From the NCBI RefSeq assembly GCF_914484835.1, contig NZ_CAJZAR010000068.1, positions 1 to 64,000 of the forward strand: a DNA stretch of 64,000 bases, in the 5' to 3' direction. Source of the stretch: Paraburkholderia tropica (GTDB taxonomy: Bacteria > Pseudomonadota > Gammaproteobacteria > Burkholderiales > Burkholderiaceae). Position numbers and translations under genes: made by a program. Numbering within the stretch: the stretch's first letter is position 1; each line of letters starts with the position of its first letter. This document shows, piece after piece, positions 8,232-15,994 of this stretch. Below the pieces are notes generated by a model. The model was not told where the DNA came from, made no database searches, and saw only the letters and a list, made by a program, of their open reading frames with translations.

Positions 8232-9301
8232 CCGGCAAGGTGATCGAGCGCCTCGACGCGCTGCGCGACAACAACGACGAAGCCGAAATCGAAGCCGATA
8301 TCGAAGCCGCCGCCCCGCTGCGCGGCCACGCTCCAGGCGCGCAATTCTGGCTGCGCGGCGGCGCGGTGTTCGCATTCGCACTGGTTTTCGCGGTATTCGC
8401 GCTGACGTCGCCGCTGTTTCTCTCGGTGGCGAATCTCGCCAACATCGTGCAGCAATCGGCGGTGGTCGGCGTGCTCGGACTCGGGCTCACGGCCGTGCTG
8501 ATCGGCGGCGGCGCGGACCCGATCAAGGGCGGCCTCGACCTCTCCATCGCCGCGAATCTGGGCCTGTGCGCCGCCGTCTATGCCGTGACGCTGCGCGCGG
8601 GCGCAACAAGCGCGCAAGCCGTGGGCCTCACACTCGCGGCGGGCGTGGCCGTGGGCGCGCTCAACGCCTTCGCCGTGCTCGGCCTGCGCATTCTGCCGCT
8701 GCTCGCGACGCTCACGACGATGAATCTCTGCGCGGGCCTCGAACTCGTGCTCACGCAAAACACGTCGGTGCCCGCGTCCTCGCCGCTGCTCGGCTGGCTG
8801 ATCGACGAAGGCGCGTTCGGCATTCCGCATCTGGCGACGGCGCTCGTCGCGGTCGCGGCGCTGTTCACGCTCGTGGTCCACTACACGCCGTTCGGGCTGC
8901 GATTGCGTGCGAGCGGCGAACACGCGCAGGCCGCGCGCGCGGCGGGCCTGAACGTGCGCGCCTACGTGGCCGCGAGCTATCTGCTCGGTGGCCTCGCGGC
9001 GGGGATTGCCGCGCTCGCCTCGTCGGCGCTGTTGAGCGGCAGTTCGCCGGGCGCGGGCGAAAACCTGCTGGCCGTGGTGGCATCCGCGCTGCTCGGCGTG
9101 GTGTTTTCGCGCCGCATGGTGCCGACGATGCCCGGCACGCTGCTCGCGGTGCTGTTCATCGGCGTGGTCAGCAACGGCTTTCAGCTCGACAACGTCTCCA
9201 GCTACTGGGTCAATGGCGTGGAAGGCGCGCTGATCCTCTTCGTGGTCGCCACGACGGCGCTGCTGCGCCGCCGTCATCTCGGAACCCATGCTCATGACTG
9301 A
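8228..9301 (+). CDS. Sugar ABC transporter permease 1
   Basis: 357-residue BPD_transp_2-type permease. A charged, acidic N-terminus (about 40 residues, rich in Asp/Glu/Ala) precedes 8-10 hydrophobic segments. The conserved stretch IKGGLDLSIAANLGL is the family's GGIDLSVG-like loop, and ARAAGLNVRAY is the coupling-loop region that docks onto the ATPase. CAGGAGA stands 7 nt before the ATG at 8228. It overlaps the ATPase gene by 4 bp and the second permease gene by 14 bp, so the two permeases probably form a heterodimer. Confidence 0.93.
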   Translation: MTGKVIERLDALRDNNDEAEIEADIEAAAPLRGHAPGAQFWLRGGAVFAFALVFAVFALTSPLFLSVANLANIVQQSAVVGVLGLGLTAVLIGGGADPIKGGLDLSIAANLGLCAAVYAVTLRAGATSAQAVGLTLAAGVAVGALNAFAVLGLRILPLLATLTTMNLCAGLELVLTQNTSVPASSPLLGWLIDEGAFGIPHLATALVAVAALFTLVVHYTPFGLRLRASGEHAQAARAAGLNVRAYVAASYLLGGLAAGIAALASSALLSGSSPGAGENLLAVVASALLGVVFSRRMVPTMPGTLLAVLFIGVVSNGFQLDNVSSYWVNGVEGALILFVVATTALLRRRHLGTHAHD

Positions 9302-10253
9302 CTGGTTCGCGCGTGTTCAGCGCTTTTCGCTGCCGGGCGCGCTGGTCGCCGTCAGCGTGTTTTTCGCCGTGTGCTCGCCGGGCTTCGCGCGTCCCGCCAA
9401 TCTTGCGGACGTACTCCTGAATAATTTCGCACTGCTGGCGATTGCCTCGCTCGGCATGACGCTCGCGCTTTCGATTGGCGCGGTCGATCTCTCGCTCGGC
9501 ACCGCCGTCGATGTGGGCAGCCTCGTGTTCGTGCTGCTCAGCGCGCATCACGTGGGCGTGCCGCTGGCCGCGTTCGCGGGACTCGGCGCGGCCTTGCTGG
9601 TCGGCGCGTTCAACGGCGTGCTGGTGGCGGGACTCGGCATCGCGCCGTTTCTCGCGACGCTCGGCACGCTGTTCATCGGCCAGACCTTGCAGCAACTGGC
9701 CACCGATGGCGGGCAGCCCATCTATCTGCTCGGCATGAGCCTGCCGCCGCTGTTCGGCGCGCTCGCGCACGGCACCTTCGCGGGCGTGCCTGTGCCCTTG
9801 TGGATCGTCGCGGCGCTCGCGCTGGCTGTGCACTTGGCGCTCGCGCATTCGGTGTTCGGACGCTACAGCGCCGCGCTCGGCTCGCAGCCCGGCGTCGCGC
9901 GTTATTCGGGCTTGCCGGTCGGCGCCGTGGTGGTCGCGACCTTCGTGGCGGGCGCGCTGATCTATGGCGTGGTCGGCCTGCTGCTCTCGTCGATGGTGAA
10001 AGCCTATGTGCCGCAAGCGGGCAACGGCTATCTGCTCAACGCGATTGGCGCGACGTTCATCGGCACCACGCTCTCGCGCGCGCGACGGCCCAATGTGCCG
10101 GGCACGCTGCTGGGCGTGCTGCTGCTGAGTCTCGTCGCGAATGGCTTGTTGCTGATCGGCTGGAACTTCTACTGGCAGCAGGTCGCCACCGGCGTGCTGA
10201 TTTTCGCGGTGCTCGCGCTGAGTTTCGCCTCGCGGCGCGCGGAATTCGCGTGA
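9288..10253 (+). CDS. Sugar ABC transporter permease 2
   Basis: 321-residue paralogue of the preceding permease, with the loop LSIGAVDLSLGTAVD (about 60-75), multiple membrane segments and the cytoplasmic region SQPGVARYSGLPVG where family members have the ATPase-coupling loop. The start may be ATG 9288 or ATG 9294. It is the last gene of the four-gene importer and is convergent with the next gene, separated by only 18 bp; I saw no classical terminator there. Confidence 0.92.
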   Translation: MLMTDWFARVQRFSLPGALVAVSVFFAVCSPGFARPANLADVLLNNFALLAIASLGMTLALSIGAVDLSLGTAVDVGSLVFVLLSAHHVGVPLAAFAGLGAALLVGAFNGVLVAGLGIAPFLATLGTLFIGQTLQQLATDGGQPIYLLGMSLPPLFGALAHGTFAGVPVPLWIVAALALAVHLALAHSVFGRYSAALGSQPGVARYSGLPVGAVVVATFVAGALIYGVVGLLLSSMVKAYVPQAGNGYLLNAIGATFIGTTLSRARRPNVPGTLLGVLLLSLVANGLLLIGWNFYWQQVATGVLIFAVLALSFASRRAEFA

Positions 10254-10271
10254 TGCCGTTTTGCCGTTTGC

Positions 10272-10859
10272 TTACGCGAGCAGGCGCAGCGCCTCGTCGA
10301 GTGACAGCACGGTGCTGCGCGTTTCGAATGCCGTGGCAAACAGATGCTCGTGCACGACCTCATCCGGGTCGTAGCAACAGTCCTTGACTGTATAAAGGCA
10401 GAAATCCGCATCGCTCGCGTGGGAAAGCGACGAGAGCACCACGCCCGTCGATGCAATCCCCACCATGATCAGCGAATCCACGCCGTGCGCCGCGAGCCGC
10501 GCCTGCAAATCGGTGCCGGTGAACACACTCGCGCGATGCGCGGCGATCAGCAGTTCATCGGGCCGTTGCGCCAATTCCGGCGCGGTCTGGTCGTCGATAA
10601 ACAAACCCAGACTTTTAATACCCTGCCCGTTCTTGTTCAACGCGCTGACTTCCCGATAATCCGCACTGAAACGCAGATTGGCGAACATCACGCGCACGCC
10701 TTTCGCGCGCGCCGCATCGCATAACGCGCGCGTATTCGCGAGCAAACCCGGCGCGACCACCGGAAAGAGCCCGAGAATATCGGTTTGATAATGCATGACG
10801 AGCAGCGCGGTACGCGCGGGCTCGAAGGCGGCCAACGGTGAATTCGCCTGAGCGCTCAT
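10272..10859 (-). CDS. Isochorismatase-fold protein lacking the catalytic Asp-Lys-Cys triad
   Basis: 195 residues with the layout of the cysteine hydrolase/isochorismatase superfamily. All three catalytic positions appear substituted. The first-strand motif is ALLVMHYQTD, where ALLViDmQnD is expected (His23 for Asp). The Lys motif is LLIAAHRASVFTGTDL (Ala near 107 for Lys). The nucleophile motif is MVGIASTGVVLSSL (Val near 140 for Cys). The fold-supporting parts (GTDL, SHA, VKD) remain and the frame is intact, so this looks like a conserved non-catalytic member rather than a broken gene. It lies leftward on its own between the ABC operon and a dehydrogenase. Its role is unknown; ligand binding or regulation are guesses. 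Confidence 0.82.
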   Translation of the reverse strand: MSAQANSPLAAFEPARTALLVMHYQTDILGLFPVVAPGLLANTRALCDAARAKGVRVMFANLRFSADYREVSALNKNGQGIKSLGLFIDDQTAPELAQRPDELLIAAHRASVFTGTDLQARLAAHGVDSLIMVGIASTGVVLSSLSHASDADFCLYTVKDCCYDPDEVVHEHLFATAFETRSTVLSLDEALRLLA

Positions 10860-10975
10860 GACGGCTCCGTGAGGAATCGGACCGCCACACGGTAACGCGG
10901 CTGTCCGATCCCATCAAGCGATGCAGTCGAGCGATCCCATCGAGCGCTGCCATCGCGCGCCAGGCGCGCCTGCGC

Positions 10976-12058
10976 TTATTGCAACGCAGCAAGCACCGCC
11001 GCGCCCACGTCCGCCGTCTTCGACGTGCCGCCCATATCGGGCGTGCGCGGACCTTCCACGAGCACCTTCTCGATCGCCTGCATGATGGCGTCGTGCGCGG
11101 CCTTGAACTGGGCGTCGCCGTTGCCGAGGAAGTCGAGCATCATCGCGCCCGACCAGATCATCGCGACCGGATTCGCAATCTGCTTGCCGAAAATATCGGG
11201 CGCGGAACCATGCACCGGCTCGAACAGCGACGGAAACTTGCGCTCGGGATTCAGATTCGCCGATGCCGCGAGGCCAATCGTGCCCGTGCAGGCGGGACCG
11301 AGATCGGAAAGAATATCGCCGAACAGATTCGAGGCCACCACCACGTCGAAACGATCGGGCTGCAACACGAAACGCGCGCACAGAATGTCGATGTGCTGCT
11401 TGTCCCATTGCACTTGCGGATACTGCTGCGCCATCTCCGCAACGCGTTCGTCCCAATACGGCATGCTGATCGAAATGCCATTCGATTTGGTGGCCGCCGT
11501 GAGTTTCTTGCGGCCGCGCTGATTCGCGAGTTCGAATGCGTATTTGAGAATGCGATCCACGCCATGACGCGTGAACACCGATTCCTGCAATACGAATTCG
11601 CGCTCGGTGCCTTCGAACATCTTGCCGCCCACCGAGCTATATTCGCCTTCGGTGTTTTCGCGCACGACGAAGAAGTCGATGTCGCCGGGCTTGCGGTTCG
11701 CGAGCGGACACGGCACGCCCGGCAGCAGACGCACGGGACGCAGATTCACGTACTGGTCGAATTCGCGGCGGAATTTGAGCAGCGAACCCCACAGCGAAAT
11801 ATGGTCGGGCACCTTGTCGGGCCAGCCCACCGCGCCGAAGTAAATCGCATCGAAGCCCTTGAGCGTGGCGAACCAGTCGTCGGGCATCATCTTGCCGTGC
11901 TGCAGGTAGTAATCGCAGCTGGCCCAGTCGAAATGCGTGAATTCGATCGAGAGGCCGAATTGCTTCGCGGCCGCTTCCACCACGCGCACGCCCTCGGGCA
12001 TCACTTCCTGGCCAATACCGTCGCCGGCAATGGCCGCGATCCTGTATGTCTTGCTCAT
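10976..12058 (-). CDS. Tartrate dehydrogenase / D-malate dehydrogenase family protein
   Basis: 360-residue isocitrate/isopropylmalate-type beta-decarboxylating dehydrogenase (NAD and divalent metal). N-terminal IAAIAGDGIGQEVMPEGVRV, the substrate-loop Arg set in LRPVRLLPGV, VRENTEGEYSS, and the C-terminal FEPVHGSAPDIFGK with the NAD-binding region are typical of TtuC/DmlA enzymes that act on tartrate, D-malate or 3-isopropylmalate. AGGTAA precedes the ATG at 12058. Length is the family norm. It stands alone, divergent from the aminotransferase gene. Confidence 0.9.
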   Translation of the reverse strand: MSKTYRIAAIAGDGIGQEVMPEGVRVVEAAAKQFGLSIEFTHFDWASCDYYLQHGKMMPDDWFATLKGFDAIYFGAVGWPDKVPDHISLWGSLLKFRREFDQYVNLRPVRLLPGVPCPLANRKPGDIDFFVVRENTEGEYSSVGGKMFEGTEREFVLQESVFTRHGVDRILKYAFELANQRGRKKLTAATKSNGISISMPYWDERVAEMAQQYPQVQWDKQHIDILCARFVLQPDRFDVVVASNLFGDILSDLGPACTGTIGLAASANLNPERKFPSLFEPVHGSAPDIFGKQIANPVAMIWSGAMMLDFLGNGDAQFKAAHDAIMQAIEKVLVEGPRTPDMGGTSKTADVGAAVLAALQ

Positions 12059-12361
12059 TGTGTCGGTTACCTGTTCGTGTGTGAAGAATTCATTGGGCCG
12101 GAATCGCGAGTGTTCATCCCGCCACGCCACAAAACCGCATCGAATATCGCCGCATTGTAGACGCGAAACGGCGAACAGCGAAGCGCTTCGAAGCACGCGG
12201 CATGCGCTGTCAAAGCCCCGGCATAAAATGCCGAATGGCCCGCAAAAAGAGCATGGCGCTGCTGTTTGCGCCGTTTTTTCCCTGCGCGGCGAGGCGCGCG
12301 CGGCGCTACCATCGAGCGGTCTTCACTGTCATTCACCGCCATTCAACGGGGCCGTCACGCC
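12059..12361. promoter_or_regulatory. Divergent promoter region between the dehydrogenase and aminotransferase genes
   Basis: 303 bp that must hold the promoters for both directions. It contains a perfect 12-bp palindrome CGAAGCGCTTCG (12180-12191) and a small hairpin GGCAT-AAA-ATGCC (12231-12243). I could not assign a consensus promoter or name the regulator; no coding potential is supported. Confidence 0.4.
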
Positions 12362-13741
12362 ATGTCCAACTCGCCGCTCATCGAAGCCGACCGTAAGCAT
12401 CTGATTCATCCTGTCATCAATTACCGCGCGCACGAAGCGCGTGGGACGACCGTGCTCGAATCGGGTCATGGCGCGTATCTGCGCGATATCGACGGCAATG
12501 AATTGCTCGATGCGTTTTCCGGTCTCTGGTGCGTGAACGTCGGTTACGGCCAGCAGAGCATCGTCGAAGCCGCCACGCGCCAGATGACGCGTCTGCCCTA
12601 CGCGACCACGTATTTTCATTTTTCGTCGGAACCGGCAATCGAACTCGCGCAGAAGCTCGTCGAACTGACGCCCGCTTCGCTTCAGCATGTGTATTTCACG
12701 CTCGGCGGCTCCGATGCGGTCGATTCGGCCATCCGCTTCATCACGCATTATTTCAATGCCACGGGCCGCCCGTCGAAGAAGCAGATGATCGCGCTGGAAC
12801 GCGGTTATCACGGTTCGTCGTCGGTGGGCGCGGGTCTCACGGCACTGCCCGCATTCCATCGCAACTTCGATCTGCCGCTGCCGAACCAGCATCATCTGCC
12901 CTCGCCCTATGCGTATCGTCGCGAGGACGGCGCCGACGACGCCGCGCTGATCGCCGCCTCGGTCGCGTCGCTCGAAGCGAAGGTCGCGCAGCTCGGCGCG
13001 GACAATGTGGCCGCGTTCTTCTGCGAGCCGATTCAAGGCTCGGGCGGCGTGATCGTGCCGCCGCGCGGCTGGCTCAAGGCGATGCGCGATGCGTGCCGCC
13101 GTCTCGACATTCTGTTCGTGGCCGACGAAGTCATTACGGGCTTCGGCCGCACCGGCCCGCTATTCGCCTGCGAAGCCGAGGACGTCGAACCCGACCTGAT
13201 GACGGTCGCAAAGGGCCTCACCTCGGGTTATGCGCCGATGGGCGCGGTGCTCATGTCCGACGCCGTTTATCAGGGCATCGCCGGCGACAAGAACGACACG
13301 GCGATCGTGGGCCACGGCCAAACCTATTCCGCGCATCCGGTGAGCGCCGCCATCGGCCTCGAAGTGCTGCGCCTCTATCACGAAGGCGGTTTGCTCGCGA
13401 ACGCTCAGGCGCTCGCGCCGCGCTTCTCCGCCGGGCTCGACGGCCTGCTCGATCATCCGCTCGTGGGCGATTCGCGTCATCGCGGCCTGCTCGGCGCGCT
13501 CGAACTCGTCGCGAACAAATCGACGCGCGCGCGTTTCGATGCGTCGCTGAAGCTCTCCGATCGCATCGCAGCGGCGGCTTATCGTCATCGTCTGGTGTTC
13601 CGCGCATTCGGCGACAACATTCTCGGCTTCGCGCCCGCGCTCTGCTATGGCGAAGCTGAATTCGAGCAGTTGTTCACGCGCCTGAAGCACACGCTCGACG
13701 ACGTGCTCGAAGACCGCGACGTGCGCGCCGCCCTTTCCTGA
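12362..13741 (+). CDS. Class III PLP-dependent aminotransferase (omega-amino acid/putrescine:pyruvate type)
   Basis: 459-residue fold-type I aminotransferase. Visible are DAFSGLWCVNVGYG near the N-terminus, YHGSSSVGAGLTA, LFVADEVITGFGRTG (the Asp that binds the PLP ring N), and MTVAKGLTSGYAPMGA with the PLP Lys. The C-terminal small domain is complete. The family transfers amino groups from omega-amino acids, beta-alanine or polyamines to pyruvate. The ATG at 12362 starts MSNSPLIEADRKH, matching usual family lengths. The polyamine theme of the neighbouring 14-29 kb genes makes putrescine, cadaverine or beta-alanine plausible donors; this is inference. Confidence 0.88.
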   Translation: MSNSPLIEADRKHLIHPVINYRAHEARGTTVLESGHGAYLRDIDGNELLDAFSGLWCVNVGYGQQSIVEAATRQMTRLPYATTYFHFSSEPAIELAQKLVELTPASLQHVYFTLGGSDAVDSAIRFITHYFNATGRPSKKQMIALERGYHGSSSVGAGLTALPAFHRNFDLPLPNQHHLPSPYAYRREDGADDAALIAASVASLEAKVAQLGADNVAAFFCEPIQGSGGVIVPPRGWLKAMRDACRRLDILFVADEVITGFGRTGPLFACEAEDVEPDLMTVAKGLTSGYAPMGAVLMSDAVYQGIAGDKNDTAIVGHGQTYSAHPVSAAIGLEVLRLYHEGGLLANAQALAPRFSAGLDGLLDHPLVGDSRHRGLLGALELVANKSTRARFDASLKLSDRIAAAAYRHRLVFRAFGDNILGFAPALCYGEAEFEQLFTRLKHTLDDVLEDRDVRAALS

Positions 13742-13792
13742 AACTCGCGCGCCTTTAAAAAAGCGCGCGTGCTAACATCGCTTAGCTTCCTG

Positions 13793-13827
13793 CCGCGAGA
13801 TTCGCCCTGGATCTCGCGGCTTTTTTA
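13793..13827 (+). terminator. Terminator between aminotransferase and Lrp genes
   Basis: 9-bp perfect arms CCGCGAGAT / ATCTCGCGG (13793-13801 and 13811-13819), followed by CTTTTTTAT. The T-run ends only about 15 bp before the Lrp-family start. A GC stem with A-run just upstream (13746-13769) may contribute. Confidence 0.85.
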
Positions 13828-13841
13828 TGGGCGAAACGATC

Positions 13842-14345
13842 ATGATGCTTCACGGCGACAGCAAACTCGACCGCATCGACTTGCGCATTCTTTCGCAATT
13901 GCAGAAGAAGGGGCGCATGACGAACGTCGAGCTGGCCGAAGCCGTCGGGCTCTCGCCGAGTCCGTGTCTCACGCGCGTGAAAAGGCTGGAAAAAGCGGGG
14001 TATATCGCCGGTTATGGCGCGCAGATCCAGATCGAGAAACTCGGCGACGTGCAGATCGTCTTTACCGAAGTCACGCTGGCCGACCATCGGCGCGAGGACT
14101 TTGCGAAATTCGAAGCGGCGATTCGCCCCGTCGATGAAATCGTCGAATGCCATCTCGCGAGCGGCGGCTACGACTATTTGCTGAAATTCGTCACGCGCAG
14201 CGTGCACCATTACCAGAGCGTGATCGAAGGCTTGCTCGAACGCGATATTGGTATTGAGCGCTATTTCAGCTACGTGATCATGCGCACGCCGTTCGTGAAG
14301 AACGGCTGGCCGCTCGAAGCGCTGTTTAATTCAAAAGCGGATTGA
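13842..14345 (+). CDS. Lrp/AsnC family transcriptional regulator
   Basis: 167 residues: an N-terminal winged helix (LDRIDLRILSQLQKKGRMTN, then VELAEAVGLSPSPCLTRVKR) and a C-terminal RAM/AsnC ligand-binding domain with LASGGYDYLLKFVTR. Such proteins sense amino acids and control their metabolism. I use the ATG at 13842 because the alternative ATG at 13827 lies in the terminator T-run. It probably controls the aminotransferase or the neighbouring amino-acid genes. It may have its own promoter inside the short spacer or rely on read-through. Confidence 0.88.
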   Translation: MMLHGDSKLDRIDLRILSQLQKKGRMTNVELAEAVGLSPSPCLTRVKRLEKAGYIAGYGAQIQIEKLGDVQIVFTEVTLADHRREDFAKFEAAIRPVDEIVECHLASGGYDYLLKFVTRSVHHYQSVIEGLLERDIGIERYFSYVIMRTPFVKNGWPLEALFNSKAD

Positions 14346-14357
14346 TATTCGTACGAT

Positions 14358-14789
14358 TCACGCGTTCGGACTAAACGGCGCGCCCGCGTTGAGCCATTCC
14401 ATCGGCGTGCGTCCGAGCACGCGCTTGAAATGGCGGCACAAATGGCTTTGATCGAAGAAGCCCACTTCGGCGGCCACCAGCGAAGGCGACACGCCACGGC
14501 GCAGCAAACGCTGCGCGTGGCGCACGCGCACGATGCGCACGTATTGCTGCGGCGAGACGCCCATTTCGCCGCTAAAACGCGCCGCGAAACGCGAAACGCT
14601 CAATCCCGCCACGTCCGCAAGCTCGGTCAAACTAATCGGCTCGGCGAAACAGGCGTCGATGAAATCGAGCGCGCGCTGTACGGCGCGTGTCGTTTCCGTG
14701 GCGCGCGCGTCCGCTGAACAATCCGCGGAGCGCGTTTCGCCGCTGCGCCGCGAAATAAGCGCGGTCTGCAAAGTCGATGCAATCAACAT
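14358..14789 (-). CDS. Short AraC-type transcriptional regulator (DNA-binding domain only)
   Basis: 143 residues. The C-terminal 100 hold both helix-turn-helix units of AraC/XylS proteins: ISLTELADVAGLSVSRF and VAAEVGFFDQSHLCRHFKRV, then LGRTPMEWL. The usual 150-200-residue N-terminal sensor domain is absent; only about 40 residues without a recognisable fold precede the DNA-binding part. It starts 24 bp after the stop of the upstream DadA-like oxidase gene and is probably the last gene of that operon, so it may be a self-contained activator of the opine-oxidase-like locus. Confidence 0.82.
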   Translation of the reverse strand: MLIASTLQTALISRRSGETRSADCSADARATETTRAVQRALDFIDACFAEPISLTELADVAGLSVSRFAARFSGEMGVSPQQYVRIVRVRHAQRLLRRGVSPSLVAAEVGFFDQSHLCRHFKRVLGRTPMEWLNAGAPFSPNA

Positions 14790-14812
14790 GGCATGCCTGC
14801 GTATCCGTTGAA

Positions 14813-15994
14813 TCAGGTCGCAGGAACCGATTGCGGCGCGGCGTGCGGCCCGCCTTCGGGCGGCTGAAACGCGGCGAAGCGGCGAATATCGAACGGCTCG
14901 ATTGGCGTGGTGGTCGCGCCCGTGTCGATCAGTTCGGCCATCGTGTCGCCCACGCCCGGCCCGAGTTGAAAACCGTGGCCGCAGAAACCGAATGCGTAGA
15001 ACAGGCCACTCGTGGTGCCGCTCGCGCCCATGATCGGACGGTCGTCGGGCATATAGCCTTCCACGCCGCTCCAGACGCGAATGATATTGAGCCGCTTGAG
15101 CGCGGGCGCCACGCGCTGCGCCTGACGAAATTGCAGCAAGGTGCTTTGCGGCAGCACTTTCGCGCGACGCGCATCGAGAAACGCGGGGCCGCGCGCGCAG
15201 CCGCCAATCACGATATTGCCGCGCGCGACCTGACGGAAATACACGACCTCGGCGATCTGCGGCGACGACACGCCCACAGCCGGCGCGATGCTATACGGCA
15301 CCGGCTCGGTCACGGCCATTTGCGGACCGTGCACGGCGATCGGCACCGGCTCGCCGAATTGCTCGCTCAGCGTGCTGCCCCACGCGCCCGCCGTAATCAG
15401 CAACACGGGCGCATGAAACGTGCGGCCGTCGGCGCTGGTGGCGCGAAATTCATTGCCTTCTTTTTCGACCGAGACGATATCGGTATTTTCAAAAATCTGC
15501 GCGCCGAGTTTCGCGGCGGCGCGCCCGAATGCGGGCGCGGCAAGACGCGGATTCGCATGGCCGTCGATCGGCGCATACGAACCGGCCAGCACTTCAGGTC
15601 CGATAAACGGAAAGCGCTTGCGCAAAGCATCGCCGTGCAGCATTTCCAGATCGAGGTTGTAATGCTTCGCGTCGCGCGCGTAGGTCTCGAACATGTCGGC
15701 CTGCTCCGAGCGATAGCAGACGCGCAAATGCCCCGACATCAGAAACTCCGCATCGTGACCGATCAATTCGGGCATGCGCAGCCAGATTTCGCGCGAGCGA
15801 TTCGCGAGCGGCAATTGCGCGAGCAAACGCCCTTGACGGCGCACGTTGCCGAAATTGGTGCCGCTCGCCTGCTGGCCGATCAACTGGCGTTCGAGCAGAA
15901 TCACCGACTTGCCGCGGCGACGCAGGAAAAACGCGGTGGCGGCGCCCATGAAGCCGCCTCCCACGATCAATACATCGGCTTGCGCGCGCTTCAC
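14813..15994 (-). CDS. DadA-type FAD-dependent oxidoreductase (HcnC/OoxB-like subunit)
   Basis: 393 residues. The N-terminal ADVLIVGGGFMGAATAFFLR, followed by VILLER, is the dinucleotide-binding fold for FAD. GFCGHGFQLGPGVGD near the C-terminus is the FAD-contacting motif of D-amino-acid/glycine oxidase-like (DAO) proteins. I take the GTG at 15994 as the start: GGAGGA stands 7 nt upstream and it overlaps the preceding stop by 4 bp (GTGA). In heterotrimeric HcnABC, octopine oxidase and hydroxyproline dehydrogenase systems this is the amine-oxidising subunit, working with the two subunits encoded just upstream. Confidence 0.88.
   Translation of the reverse strand: MKRAQADVLIVGGGFMGAATAFFLRRRGKSVILLERQLIGQQASGTNFGNVRRQGRLLAQLPLANRSREIWLRMPELIGHDAEFLMSGHLRVCYRSEQADMFETYARDAKHYNLDLEMLHGDALRKRFPFIGPEVLAGSYAPIDGHANPRLAAPAFGRAAAKLGAQIFENTDIVSVEKEGNEFRATSADGRTFHAPVLLITAGAWGSTLSEQFGEPVPIAVHGPQMAVTEPVPYSIAPAVGVSSPQIAEVVYFRQVARGNIVIGGCARGPAFLDARRAKVLPQSTLLQFRQAQRVAPALKRLNIIRVWSGVEGYMPDDRPIMGASGTTSGLFYAFGFCGHGFQLGPGVGDTMAELIDTGATTTPIEPFDIRRFAAFQPPEGGPHAAPQSVPAT

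Noticed and set aside
7413..10016. Long reverse-strand open frames across the sugar ABC permease genes
   Set aside because: They are antisense of genes with clear motifs and have His/Arg-rich translations typical of shadow frames in GC-rich DNA.
12180..12191. Palindrome CGAAGCGCTTCG as a regulator site
   Set aside because: Perfect but short and in GC-rich DNA; no second copy was seen near related genes, so I did not assign it.
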